From CADEEN01 sp963783785 (GTDB taxonomy: Bacteria > Pseudomonadota > Gammaproteobacteria > Burkholderiales > Burkholderiaceae_C), in assembly GCA_963783785.1 (NCBI GenBank), contig CAWAOQ010000015.1, forward strand, positions 124,001-188,000: 64,000 nt of DNA, given 5' to 3'. Shown here in pieces: positions 48,138 to 56,310 of the stretch. Below the pieces are notes generated by a model. It had not been told where the DNA came from. It worked only from the letters and a program-made list of their open reading frames with translations, and searched no databases. Numbering within the stretch: the stretch's first letter is position 1; each line of letters starts with the position of its first letter. A program made the position numbers and the translations under genes.

Positions 48138-49076
48138 TCAGAGCGCGGCCGCCAGCAGCTCGGCTCGCGTCGGCAGGCCCTCGGTATCGCCGCGCACCTG
48201 CACGGCACGGGCGCCGATCCAGGCCCCGCGGCGCACCGCGTCGACCACGGCCCGGCCCTCGAGCAAGGCACTGATCACGCCGACCGCAAAGCCGTCGCCG
48301 GCGCCGACGGTGTCGATCACCTTGGTCACCGGGAACGCCGGGACATGGCCGCAGCCTTGCTCGCCGTCGTAGTACGCGCCTTCGGGGCCGAGCTTCACGA
48401 CCACCAGCCTGGCCCCGCGCTGCCGGTAGAAGGCGGCAATGGCCACGGGGTCGCCACTGCCCGTCAGCAACTCGCCCTCGGCCTGGCCCGGCAGCACGCA
48501 GTCGCTGCCCTCGGCCAACCGATTCAGCGTGTCGCGCATCACCTCGCGCGACGACCACAGCGTCGGGCGCAGGTTCGGATCGAACGAGACGGTCCGGCCG
48601 TGCCGGCGCGCCAACTCGATGACGCGCCGTGTCGCGGCCAGCGTGGCGGGCGAAAGCGCCGCGAACACGCCGCTCACGTGCAGGTGGCGCGCGCCGGCGA
48701 TCCAGGCTTCATCGATCTGGTCGGGGCCGAGCTGGCTGGCGGCCGAGCCCTTGCGGTGGTACTCGATCGGCGGATCGCTGCCATCGTCGACGCGGCCCTT
48801 GAACATGAATCCGGTGCGCTGGTCCGGATCGCAGACCACGCGCGAGCAGTCGACCCCTTCGCCGCCGATGGCCGCGAGCAGGTAGCGCGCCATCGAGTCG
48901 GCACCGAGCCGGCTTTGCCAGCCGACCTTCAGGCCGAGCCGCGCCAGGCCGATCGCGACGTTGGTTTCGGCGCCCGCCGTGCGTTTGGAAAAGTGCCGCA
49001 CCTGCTCGAGCGGCCCGGGCTCCTCGGCGACGAACATCGCCATCGCCTCGCCGAGGGTGACCACATCGAGAGTCAT
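48138..49076 (-). CDS. kdgK: 2-keto-3-deoxygluconate kinase (PfkB family)
   Basis: A 312-residue ribokinase-fold kinase that phosphorylates 2-keto-3-deoxygluconate, the product of both mannonate and altronate dehydratases here. It has the N-terminal VTLGEAMAMFV, the substrate segment KRTAGAETNVAIGLARLGL, the DPNLRPTLW motif and the PfkB anion-hole signature DTVGAGDGFAVGVISALLEG. It is intact. The 94-bp gap to gntR carries the operator. It would feed KDPG to the Entner-Doudoroff aldolase, which is not in the window. Confidence 0.92.
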   Translation of the reverse strand: MTLDVVTLGEAMAMFVAEEPGPLEQVRHFSKRTAGAETNVAIGLARLGLKVGWQSRLGADSMARYLLAAIGGEGVDCSRVVCDPDQRTGFMFKGRVDDGSDPPIEYHRKGSAASQLGPDQIDEAWIAGARHLHVSGVFAALSPATLAATRRVIELARRHGRTVSFDPNLRPTLWSSREVMRDTLNRLAEGSDCVLPGQAEGELLTGSGDPVAIAAFYRQRGARLVVVKLGPEGAYYDGEQGCGHVPAFPVTKVIDTVGAGDGFAVGVISALLEGRAVVDAVRRGAWIGARAVQVRGDTEGLPTRAELLAAAL

Positions 49077-49081
49077 GTCAG

Positions 49082-49160
49082 CCCCTCGTCCGACGAGGAC
49101 ATCGGTCGGTCCCCCGAGGGGACGCGGGCCGGCTTGGGAGCGGCCCGGCGCTCGGCCCGC
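49082..49160 (+). repeat. GC-rich intergenic palindromic repeat (copy 3)
   Basis: Between the kdgK start and an SDR stop. It contains CCTCGTCCGACGAGG (itself a stem), then TCCCCCGAGGGGAC and GGCTTGGGAGCGGCCCGGCG, the same closing block as in the pilT-pilU copy. Confidence 0.6.
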
Positions 49161-49166
49161 ATCGAT

Positions 49167-49937
49167 TCACCCCCGCCCGACGAACGGCATCGCCGACGCC
49201 ATCACCGTGACGTTCAGGATGTTCGACTCGAGCGGCAGCCGGGCCATCGTCATGAAGGTGGCGACCACGCTGTCCATCGCCATCCGCGGCTCGGGCTTGA
49301 TGCTGCCGTCGGCCTGCGGCACGCCGGCGACCATCCGGGCCGTCATGTCGGAGGCGACGTTGCCGATGTCGATCTGGCCGACCGCGATGTTGTACTTGCG
49401 GCCGTCGAGCGACGCCGTCTTGGTGATGCCGGTGACGGCGTGCTTGGTGGCGGTGTAGGCCACCGAATTCGGCCGCGGCGCATGCGCCGAGATCGAACCG
49501 TTGTTGATGATGCGCCCGCCCTGCGGCGTCTGCGCCTTCATCAGGCGGAACGCCTGCTGGGTGCACAGGAAGGTGCCGGTGAGGTTGGCCGCCACCGAAG
49601 CCTGCCATTGCTCGAACGGCAGGTCCTCGAGCAGCGAACTCATCGACGAGACGCCGGCGTTGTTGAACAGCAGGTCCAGGCGACCGAAGCGCGCCTTCAC
49701 GGTGTCGAACAGTGCCGCCACCGAGGCCGGGTCGCCGACGTCGGTGGGCACCGCGATGGCTCGGCCCTGCACGTCGCCGCAGCCGGCCACCGATTCGTCG
49801 AGCGCCGCTTGCCGGCGACCGACGAAGGCCACGCGCCAGCCGTCGGCCACCAGGGCCTGCGCACAGGCGCGGCCGATGCCGCTGCCGGCCCCGGTGATGA
49901 TGGCCGTGCGTTGGGGAGGAGCGTGGGGATCGGTCAT
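49167..49937 (-). CDS. SDR-family oxidoreductase
   Basis: A 256-residue classical SDR. It has AIITGAGSGIGRACAQALVA, RLDLLFNNAGVSSMSSLLED, the Ser of NNGSISAHAP and the catalytic YTATK. It differs from the two KDF-dehydrogenase-like SDRs in the island and ends ILNVTVMASAMPFVGRG, typical of SDRs found beside aldonate genes. A ketogluconate reductase or related sugar-acid function is plausible but not shown. It is transcribed toward kdgK, separated by a palindromic repeat, and diverges from the 2-ketoacid reductase. Confidence 0.8.
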   Translation of the reverse strand: MTDPHAPPQRTAIITGAGSGIGRACAQALVADGWRVAFVGRRQAALDESVAGCGDVQGRAIAVPTDVGDPASVAALFDTVKARFGRLDLLFNNAGVSSMSSLLEDLPFEQWQASVAANLTGTFLCTQQAFRLMKAQTPQGGRIINNGSISAHAPRPNSVAYTATKHAVTGITKTASLDGRKYNIAVGQIDIGNVASDMTARMVAGVPQADGSIKPEPRMAMDSVVATFMTMARLPLESNILNVTVMASAMPFVGRG

Positions 49938-50005
49938 GGCTGCAGCGTCTCGAGGTCAGGGTGCGCTATCGTACGGTCATCACACAACTTTGCGGGAAGT
50001 CTGCC

Positions 50006-50956
50006 GTGGCCAACAAACCCGACCTGCTGACCGTGGCCCGCTTGGCGCCGTTCCTGATGGAGCCGCTGCAGCACGCGTTCAACGTGCACGACCGGCTGCA
50101 CGAGCAGGACGCGGCCGCGTTCGAGCGCATCGCGCCCCGCATCCGCGCGATCTGCGGCAGCGGCGAGTCCAAGGTCAGTGCCGAGTTGATCGCCAGGCTG
50201 CCGGCGCTCGAGATCATCTCGATCATGGGCGTGGGCTACGACGGCGTCGACGTGGCCGCGGCCAAGGCCCGCGGCGTGATGGTCGGCCACACCCCCGACG
50301 TCCTCAACGACGATGTCGCCGACCTGGCGCTGGCGCTGATGCTCAACATCGCGCGCCGCATCCCGCAGGCCGATGCCTACGTGCGCGCCGGCAAGTGGCC
50401 GGGCGGCCCGATGCCGCTGGCGCGCAAGATGTCCGGCGCGCGGCTCGGCGTGGTCGGCATGGGCCGCATCGGCCAGGCGATCGCGCAACGCGCTCTGGCC
50501 TTCGGCATGAGCGTGGCCTACACCGCGCGCAGCGCCAAGGCCGATCTGCCGTTCGCCTTCTATCCCACGCCACAGGCACTGGCCGCGGCATCGGACTTCC
50601 TGGTCGTCATCACGCCCGGCGGCGCCGCGACGAGAAAGCTGATCGACGCCGACGTGCTGCGTGCGCTCGGCCCCAACGGCTACCTGGTCAACGTGGCGCG
50701 CGGCTCGGTGGTCGACGAGACGGCGCTGATCGCCGCGCTGCAGCAAGGCACGATCGCCGGCGCCGCGCTCGACGTGTTCGAGAACGAGCCCAACGTGCCC
50801 GAGGCGTTGCGCGCCCTCGACAACGTGGTGCTGGTGCCGCACATCGGCAGCGCCACCACGCAGACGCGCCACGCCATGGCCGCGCGGGCCTTCGCCAACC
50901 TCGAAGCGCATTTCGCCGGCCAGCCGCTGCCGAGCGCGGTGCCCGAGTGCCGCTAG
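50006..50956 (+). CDS. D-2-hydroxyacid dehydrogenase (GhrB / 2-ketogluconate reductase type)
   Basis: A 316-residue NAD(P)H-dependent reductase. It has the catalytic Arg in LVNVARGSVVDE, Glu in DVFENEPNVPE, His in LVPHIGSATTQTR and the Rossmann motif GVVGMGRIGQAIAQRALAFG. The GTG at 50006 with GGGAAG nearby gives the normal N-terminus; an ATG at 49961 would add 15 unusual residues. Family members reduce glyoxylate, hydroxypyruvate or 2-ketogluconate. It is followed 7 bp later by gluconokinase, so 2-ketogluconate to gluconate to 6-phosphogluconate is the likely flow. Confidence 0.87.
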   Translation: MANKPDLLTVARLAPFLMEPLQHAFNVHDRLHEQDAAAFERIAPRIRAICGSGESKVSAELIARLPALEIISIMGVGYDGVDVAAAKARGVMVGHTPDVLNDDVADLALALMLNIARRIPQADAYVRAGKWPGGPMPLARKMSGARLGVVGMGRIGQAIAQRALAFGMSVAYTARSAKADLPFAFYPTPQALAAASDFLVVITPGGAATRKLIDADVLRALGPNGYLVNVARGSVVDETALIAALQQGTIAGAALDVFENEPNVPEALRALDNVVLVPHIGSATTQTRHAMAARAFANLEAHFAGQPLPSAVPECR

Positions 50957-50963
50957 CGCCGCG

Positions 50964-51483
50964 ATGAGCACGGCGCCGCTGGCGGTGGTCGTGATGGGCG
51001 TCTGCGGCTGCGGCAAGAGCACGGTGGGCGAGCGCCTGGCGCGCGAACTCGGCGCGCTGTTCATCGAGGGCGACGCCTTCCATCCGCCCGCCAACGTCGC
51101 CCGCATGGCCGCCGGCATCGCGCTGACCGACGCCGACCGCCAGGGCTGGCTCGAAGCGCTGGCCGCGCAACTGGCCGCCGCACGCCGGGCCGGCCGCAGC
51201 GTGGTGCTGGCCTGCTCGGCACTGAAGCGCCGCTACCGGGATGTGCTGCGCCAGGGCGCGCCCGACCTGCGCGTGGTGCACCTGGCCGGCGGACCGCGAG
51301 ATGCTCGCCGCGCGCCTGGCGGCGCGCCAAGGGCACTACATGCCGGCCTCGCTGCTCGACAGCCAACTGGCGACGCTCGAAACGCCGGGCCCGGACGAGC
51401 GCGCGATCACGCTCGACGCCGGCGCCCCGACCGATACGCTGGTGCAAAGTGCACTGACCCAACTGCAGGCCCCGCCGCCATGA
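50964..51483 (+). CDS. gntK: Gluconokinase GntK, one frameshift
   Basis: A P-loop kinase of about 172 residues that phosphorylates D-gluconate. It has the Walker A loop VMGVCGCGKSTVGERLA, EGDAFHPPANVARMAAGIAL, VLACSALKRRYRDVLR and RQGHYMPASLLDSQLATLE. An extra G near 51293 (GGCGGACCGC for GGCGACCGC... i.e. one surplus G) breaks HLAGDREMLAARL. The repaired gene ends at 51483 and overlaps the next start by ATGA. It acts with the upstream 2-ketoacid reductase and the L-idonate enzyme. Confidence 0.9.
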
Positions 51484-51875
51484 ACGACACCCTCGCCGCC
51501 TTCACCCAGGTCATCCTCGAAACCGGCCCCGACGGCCGTGCGCGCTGGCGCGAACAGGCCATCGCCCTCAGCGAAGGCAAGCCGCAGGCGCGGCTGTCGG
51601 CGCTGCGCCCGAGCGCCGGCTACCAGCTGCGCGAGAGCCCGGTGGGTTTTCGCAGCGAGTTCCACTGCACCGGCGACCCGCAATGGGTGTTCATCCTGCA
51701 GGGCGCGATGGAGATCGGGCTGCAGGACGGCACCAGCCGCGTGTTCCGGCCCGGCCAGCACTTCTATTCGGCCGACACGCTGCCGGCCGGCGCGGCCTTC
51801 GATCCGCAAGTCCACGGCCACTGGAGCCGGCAGGTCGGCGACGAGCCGCTGCAGACCTTGTTCGTGCGGGGCTGA
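51480..51875 (+). CDS. Cupin-domain protein coupled to gluconokinase
   Basis: A 131-residue single-domain cupin. The barrel strands carry GYQLRESPVGFRSEFHCTGD, QWVFILQGAMEIGLQDG and the RVFRPGQHFYSADTLP motif. The classical two-His metal motif is only partly kept (FHCTGDPQWVFILQG), so metal use is uncertain. The ATGA overlap with gntK implies coupled translation and a role in gluconate or ketogluconate use, perhaps sugar-acid binding or isomerisation. No function is assigned. Confidence 0.75.
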   Translation: MNDTLAAFTQVILETGPDGRARWREQAIALSEGKPQARLSALRPSAGYQLRESPVGFRSEFHCTGDPQWVFILQGAMEIGLQDGTSRVFRPGQHFYSADTLPAGAAFDPQVHGHWSRQVGDEPLQTLFVRG

Positions 51876-51884
51876 TGCGCGGCC

Positions 51885-52148
51885 ATGCAGAAGTCCCGCT
51901 ACGTCGCCGTCATCGGTGTGCTGTCGGTGCTGGTGCTTGCACTCGCGCTGAATCCGTCGGCCGAGCAACACCGGGCCCAGATCAAGGCCACCATCGCCGA
52001 GCGCAGCCCGATCGCCGGCGCGCTCGGGATCGGCTCGCTGACGGCCTTCACGTCGACGTACCACTCGCTGGGCGTCGCGTCGTACACGACCGCGAACGAC
52101 AAGACCGTTTCGGTCGGTGCGTTCGGCGTGGTCGTCGTCACCCAGTAG
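51885..52148 (+). CDS. Small secreted or membrane-anchored hypothetical protein
   Basis: An 87-residue protein with an N-terminal hydrophobic segment (YVAVIGVLSVLVLALALNPS, residues 6-25) that could be a signal peptide or anchor. The rest is a small soluble region with EQHRAQIKATIAER and a hydrophobic C-terminus VSVGAFGVVVVTQ. It starts 9 bp after the cupin gene and may be a distal gene of the same transcript. Nothing in it shows a function, but codon use and spacing support a real gene. Confidence 0.65.
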   Translation: MQKSRYVAVIGVLSVLVLALALNPSAEQHRAQIKATIAERSPIAGALGIGSLTAFTSTYHSLGVASYTTANDKTVSVGAFGVVVVTQ

Positions 52149-52244
52149 CGTCACTGCACGCGGCGCCGGCCACGGTTGCACTCGCGCCGCAATCGGTGCA
52201 CGCTCGGCCCCGGTCGCCGCCGCCATGCGGCAGGGAGGGGTCGA

Positions 52245-53339
52245 ATGAACGCTGCACAGCTCACCGTGAAGAACGTGCGCGCCCGGCCGGTGCGGCTGCC
52301 ACTGAAGCGGCCGATCGTGTCGCGCGTCGGCCTGTTCCGCGACTGGCCGCTGATCCTGATCGACCTGGAGACCAACGAGGGCATCGTCGGCCGCAGCTAT
52401 CTCGAGCCCTATCTCGAACTGTCTGCGCGCTACCTGGTCCCGATGATCGACGACCTGGCGCATGCCCTCAAGGGCCAGCGCGTGGCGCCGTTCGACCAGT
52501 ACCGCAAGGCGATCGGCTCGCTGCACCTGGTCGGCCGCGAAGGCCTCACGCTGATCGCCGTGTCCGGGCTCGACATGGCCGCCTGGGACGCGCTGGCGCA
52601 GGCGGCGGGCCAGCCGTTGGCCGAATACCTCGGCGGCAGCATCGGGCCGGTGCCGGCCTACAACAGCAACGGGCTGTGGCTGACGCCGCTCGACACCATC
52701 GGCGCCGAGGCCGAAGCGCTGGTGCGCGAGGGCGGCTTCTCGGCACTCAAGCTGCGTCTCGGCCGCGACCGGCTGGCCGACGACATCGCCTGCATCGCCG
52801 CGGTGCGCGATGCGGTGGGTGCCGAAGTCAAGCTGATGTGCGACTTCAACCAGGGCCTGTCGCTGGGCGATGCGTTGCTGCGCTGCCATGCGCTGGACGA
52901 CCACGGGCTGTACTGGTTCGAGGAACCGATCGCGTACGACAACCTTCCCGGCTATGCGCAGTTGGCGCGCGAGCTGAAGACGCCGTTGCAGATCGGTGAG
53001 AACTTCTACGGTCCGCGCCAGATGTACCAGGCGCTGCGCGCCGGCGCCTGCGACCTGGTGATGCCCGACCTGATGCGGATCGGCGGCGTCAGTGGCTGGC
53101 TGCGCGCCGCGGGCATCGCCAGCGCGGCCGGCGTGCCGATGTCGACGCACCTGTATCCGGAGATCGCGGCGCACCTGATGCGCGTCACCGACACGGCGCA
53201 TTGGCTCGAGTGGCAGGACTGGGCCGATCCGGTGCTGCAGGAGCCGTTCAAGATCGAGAACGGCCAGCTCTGCGTCCCCGACCGCCCCGGCCAGGGCATC
53301 GCGTGGGACGAGAGGGCGGTGGCCAAGTACGCCTATTGA
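52245..53339 (+). CDS. Mandelate-racemase-like enolase-superfamily enzyme
   Basis: A 364-residue protein resembling mandelate racemase along its whole length, including WPLILIDLETNEGIVGRSYL, IAVSGLDMAAWDALAQAAGQ, MCDFNQGLSLGDAL, YWFEEPIAYDN, QIGENFYGPRQMY and VPMSTHLYPEIAAHL. Metal ligands are Asp200, Glu226 and Glu252; the His base is His302. The base motif that is K-x-K in mandelate racemase reads KLR (Lys169, Arg171). GGGAGGGG precedes the ATG at 52245. It may racemise or dehydrate a 2-hydroxyacid. It is intact and the last gene of the plus-strand island. Confidence 0.85.
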   Translation: MNAAQLTVKNVRARPVRLPLKRPIVSRVGLFRDWPLILIDLETNEGIVGRSYLEPYLELSARYLVPMIDDLAHALKGQRVAPFDQYRKAIGSLHLVGREGLTLIAVSGLDMAAWDALAQAAGQPLAEYLGGSIGPVPAYNSNGLWLTPLDTIGAEAEALVREGGFSALKLRLGRDRLADDIACIAAVRDAVGAEVKLMCDFNQGLSLGDALLRCHALDDHGLYWFEEPIAYDNLPGYAQLARELKTPLQIGENFYGPRQMYQALRAGACDLVMPDLMRIGGVSGWLRAAGIASAAGVPMSTHLYPEIAAHLMRVTDTAHWLEWQDWADPVLQEPFKIENGQLCVPDRPGQGIAWDERAVAKYAY

Positions 53340-53387
53340 CGGGTATTGACGCCTGCGGCCACGCTGGCCGGCGGCATCTGTGTCACC

Positions 53388-53921
53388 ATGGCTTCATCCG
53401 GGTTGGCCAGCGCGAATGTGCTGGCGCCGCTCCCGTCAACCGCCAGGCCCCCCAGGGAGTTCGCTCAATTGTCTGCATACGCCGTCAAGCACATGGCCCA
53501 AGACCACGGCCCGCTCGCCACCACGATGAAGGATGTGCGGCGCGCGCCCTTCTCGTTCACGTCCAACGAACCCGAGGCCTCCGAGGCGGCACTGGGCAAT
53601 GACATCTACGTCATCGAGGTGCGCAGCGAGCCCAAGGGTGCTCGCTCGTACTGGCTGGGCTACAAGTACCGCGCCTACGAGAAGTACCCGCCCGCCGGCA
53701 ATGGCCTGTGGCGCGAGCGTTTCAAGTACAAGAACGCCGGCCGCCCCGGCGAGCGCGGCGAGGGGTTCTACTTCGACGTGCCCGTCGAGATCACCGATCC
53801 GGTGGTCAGCGCGTGGCTGCGCGAGAAGCCGCCCGGCATGGTGCAACTGCCGGTCGAATTCATCGCCGGCGTCGAGGCGCTGGCCAGCGACCCCGCCAAC
53901 GGCGCCAAGCGGTTCGCCTGA
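53388..53921 (+). CDS. Hypothetical protein of unknown function
   Basis: A 177-residue protein if it starts at the ATG at 53388; a TTG at 53346 would add 14 residues. The interior is charged and Tyr-rich (IYVIEVRSEPKGARSYWLGY, KYRAYEKYPPAGNGLWRERF) and contains YFDVPVEITDPVVSAWLREK. No signal peptide, membrane segment or known domain was recognised. It converges on the enoyl-CoA hydratase of the next operon with 11 bp between them. Codon bias supports coding. Confidence 0.6.
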   Translation: MASSGLASANVLAPLPSTARPPREFAQLSAYAVKHMAQDHGPLATTMKDVRRAPFSFTSNEPEASEAALGNDIYVIEVRSEPKGARSYWLGYKYRAYEKYPPAGNGLWRERFKYKNAGRPGERGEGFYFDVPVEITDPVVSAWLREKPPGMVQLPVEFIAGVEALASDPANGAKRFA

Positions 53922-53932
53922 GCGGCGCGGCG

Positions 53933-54694
53933 CTACAGCCGCTTGTCTGCGAAGGCCTCGATGCGCCGGGCCGTGTCGGCGCTGGCGAAGCACGCCATCG
54001 CGGCCTGGCGTTCCAGCTCGAGCGCCGCCGCCAGTTGCGGCTGCAGCTGGCTCGTGACCACGCGCTTCAACTGCGAGGTGGCCAGCGGCGAGCGCGCCGC
54101 CACCTGGTGCGCGAGGGCCAGCGCCGCGGGCATCAGCTCGGCTGCCGGCACCACCCGATTGACGATCCCCAGCCGTTGCAGCGCAGCGGCGCCGTGGCGC
54201 TCGCCCAGCACGATCAGCTCCATCGCGCGCTGGTGGCCGAGCATCTGCGGCAGCAGCTGCGTGACCCCGCCGGTGACGAAGTGGCCCAGCGCCATCTCGG
54301 GGAAGAAGGCCACCAGGTCGTCGGCCGCGACCACCATGTCGCAATTGAGCAGCCACTCGAAGCCGCCGCCCACCGCCCAGCCCTGCACCGCACCGACCAC
54401 CAGCTTGGGCCCGAACATGATGTCGCGGGTGATCTGCTGGATCGCTTCGCAGGTCGCGGCGATGGACGCCGGGCTGCTCGATTGCTCGGCGAACTCCTTC
54501 AGGTCGTCGCCAGCGCAGAAGGCCCGGCCGGCACCGGTGAGCACGATGGCCCGCGTGCCGTCATCGGTCTGGGCCTGCACCAGCGCCAGATGCAGGTCGG
54601 CGAGCAGCCGGGTGCCGATCGCGTTCAGGCGCTCGGGGCGGTTCAGCGTGACGACAGCGACCGGGCCGTCGTGGTGCAGCGTGGCGTGGCTCAT
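53933..54694 (-). CDS. Enoyl-CoA hydratase/isomerase-family protein
   Basis: A 253-residue crotonase-fold enzyme. The oxyanion-hole segment AGRAFCAGDDLKEFAEQSSS, and the two catalytic Glu positions in QGWAVGGGFEWLLNCDMVV and FFPEMALGHFVTGGVTQLL are kept, so hydration of an enoyl-CoA is possible. Its ATG overlaps the acyl-CoA synthetase stop by ATGA (54691-54694). It is the last gene of the eight-gene operon. The substrate CoA ester is presumably made by the synthetase. Confidence 0.88.
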   Translation of the reverse strand: MSHATLHHDGPVAVVTLNRPERLNAIGTRLLADLHLALVQAQTDDGTRAIVLTGAGRAFCAGDDLKEFAEQSSSPASIAATCEAIQQITRDIMFGPKLVVGAVQGWAVGGGFEWLLNCDMVVAADDLVAFFPEMALGHFVTGGVTQLLPQMLGHQRAMELIVLGERHGAAALQRLGIVNRVVPAAELMPAALALAHQVAARSPLATSQLKRVVTSQLQPQLAAALELERQAAMACFASADTARRIEAFADKRL

Positions 54695-56310
54695 GATGCC
54701 TCCTTGGTTGGAGTGGCCGCCTTCTCGCGGTCCCAGGTGTCGGCGGTGATGCCCTGCTGCTGCAGGCGAAATTTCTCGACCTTGTCGGTGGGCGTCGTCG
54801 GCAGCGCGGCCATGAAGCGGATGTAGCGCGGCACCATGAAGCGTGCCATGCGTCCGGCGGCATGCGCCGCCAGCGCCGGCGCCGTCAGCGACGCCCCCGG
54901 ACGCGGCACCACACAGGCCATGACCTCTTCCTCGGTCATCTCGCTGGGCACGCCGAACACGGCGCAGGCCAGCACCTCGGGGTGCGTCTCGAGGCCCATT
55001 TCGACCTCCGCGGCCGAGATGTTCTCGCCGCGCCGCCGCACGATGTCCTTGCGCCGTCCGACGAAGTAGAGATAGCCGTCGGCGTCGCGCCTGAGCAGGT
55101 CGCCGGTGTGGAACCACAGGTTGCGAAAGGCGGCCAGCGTGGCCTCCGGCATGCCCCAGTAGCCATCCATGATCACCGACGGTTCGTTGGGCCGCACCAC
55201 CAGTTCGCCCGGTTCGCCGACCGGCACCTCGAAGCCGCGCTCGTCGAGCAGCTTCACCTCCCAGCGCGCGAGCGGCTTGCCGCAGGCCCCGGCGCGGCGC
55301 GGCGCATCGAGCGGCGTGTAGATGATGGCGCCGACCTCGGTCGAGCCGTACAGCTCCACCAGGCGGCAGCCGAAGCGCTGCTCGAATGCGCCGGCCCAGT
55401 CCGGCAGCGGCACACCCCAGCCCAGGCGGGCGTGGTGCTCGCGGTCGCGCGGGCTCGGCGGCTGCTTCCACAGCATCGTCAGCGTCGCGCCCATGAAGTC
55501 GAACACCGTCGCCTGCAGCGCGCGCATCTCGTCCCAGTAGCGCGAGACGCTGAAGCGCTCGCCGATCGCCGCCACGCCGCGCAGCAGCAGCGCCGGGGCC
55601 ACCGTCATCACCGCGGCGTCGAGGTGGAACAGCGGGTAGGGGCAGTAGAGCACGTCGTCCCGGCGCAGCCCGAGGCCCTCGATCACGCCTGCCGCCTGGG
55701 CCAGCACGAAGCGGTGCGAGATCATCGCCGCCTTCGAGCGGCCGGTGGTGCCCGAGGTGTAGAGCAGCAGGCACAGGTCGGCAAAGCCGATCGGCGGGCT
55801 CGGCGGCGGCTGGACCGCCGGGTCCGCGTCACGCAGCGAGGCGTACGGCAAGGTGTCCTGGGCCGTGCCATCGCCGCCGACTTCGACGACCTGCTCGATC
55901 GTCGCGAGTGCGCCGCGCACCTCGCCCCATCGGTCGCGCAGCGACGCGTGTGCGATCAGCAGGCGGCTGTCCACCAGATCGATCGCTTGCGCCAGCACGG
56001 GGCCGCGAAACGCCGTGTTGACCGGCGCAGTCACGGCGCCGAGCTTGGCCAGCGCGAACCACACGACCACGAACTCGCAGCCGTTGGGCAGCATCAGGCT
56101 GACGTTGTCGCGCGGGCGCACGCCCAGGGCGTGCAGGCCGGCCGCCACGCGGTCGCTCTCCTCGTCGATCTGCCGGTACGACCACTGCCCGTGCACCATG
56201 CGCAGAAAGGGCCGCTCGGGCGCCTCGGCGGCCGCGCGCCGCAGTTCATCGGCCAGGGTCTCGGCATGCCGCGGGGGCATCGGCTTGGCGTCGTCGGGCG
56301 TGCAGGTCAT
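54691..56310 (-). CDS. Acyl-CoA synthetase / ATP-dependent acid-CoA ligase
   Basis: A 539-residue adenylate-forming enzyme. It has the P-loop-like LLLYTSGTTGRSKAAMISHR, the FDFMGATLTMLW segment, the A5 motif ELYGSTEVGAIIYTPLD, and HTGDLLRRDADGYLYFVGRR followed by KDIVRRRGENIS and the C-terminal Lys in PTTPTDKVEKFRL. It resembles crotonobetaine/carnitine-CoA ligase and cyclohexane-carboxylate-type ligases more than long-chain FadD. It activates a carboxylate to a CoA thioester. It overlaps eno upstream and ECH downstream by ATGA, so the three are translationally coupled. It is intact. Confidence 0.88.
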   Translation of the reverse strand: MTCTPDDAKPMPPRHAETLADELRRAAAEAPERPFLRMVHGQWSYRQIDEESDRVAAGLHALGVRPRDNVSLMLPNGCEFVVVWFALAKLGAVTAPVNTAFRGPVLAQAIDLVDSRLLIAHASLRDRWGEVRGALATIEQVVEVGGDGTAQDTLPYASLRDADPAVQPPPSPPIGFADLCLLLYTSGTTGRSKAAMISHRFVLAQAAGVIEGLGLRRDDVLYCPYPLFHLDAAVMTVAPALLLRGVAAIGERFSVSRYWDEMRALQATVFDFMGATLTMLWKQPPSPRDREHHARLGWGVPLPDWAGAFEQRFGCRLVELYGSTEVGAIIYTPLDAPRRAGACGKPLARWEVKLLDERGFEVPVGEPGELVVRPNEPSVIMDGYWGMPEATLAAFRNLWFHTGDLLRRDADGYLYFVGRRKDIVRRRGENISAAEVEMGLETHPEVLACAVFGVPSEMTEEEVMACVVPRPGASLTAPALAAHAAGRMARFMVPRYIRFMAALPTTPTDKVEKFRLQQQGITADTWDREKAATPTKEAS

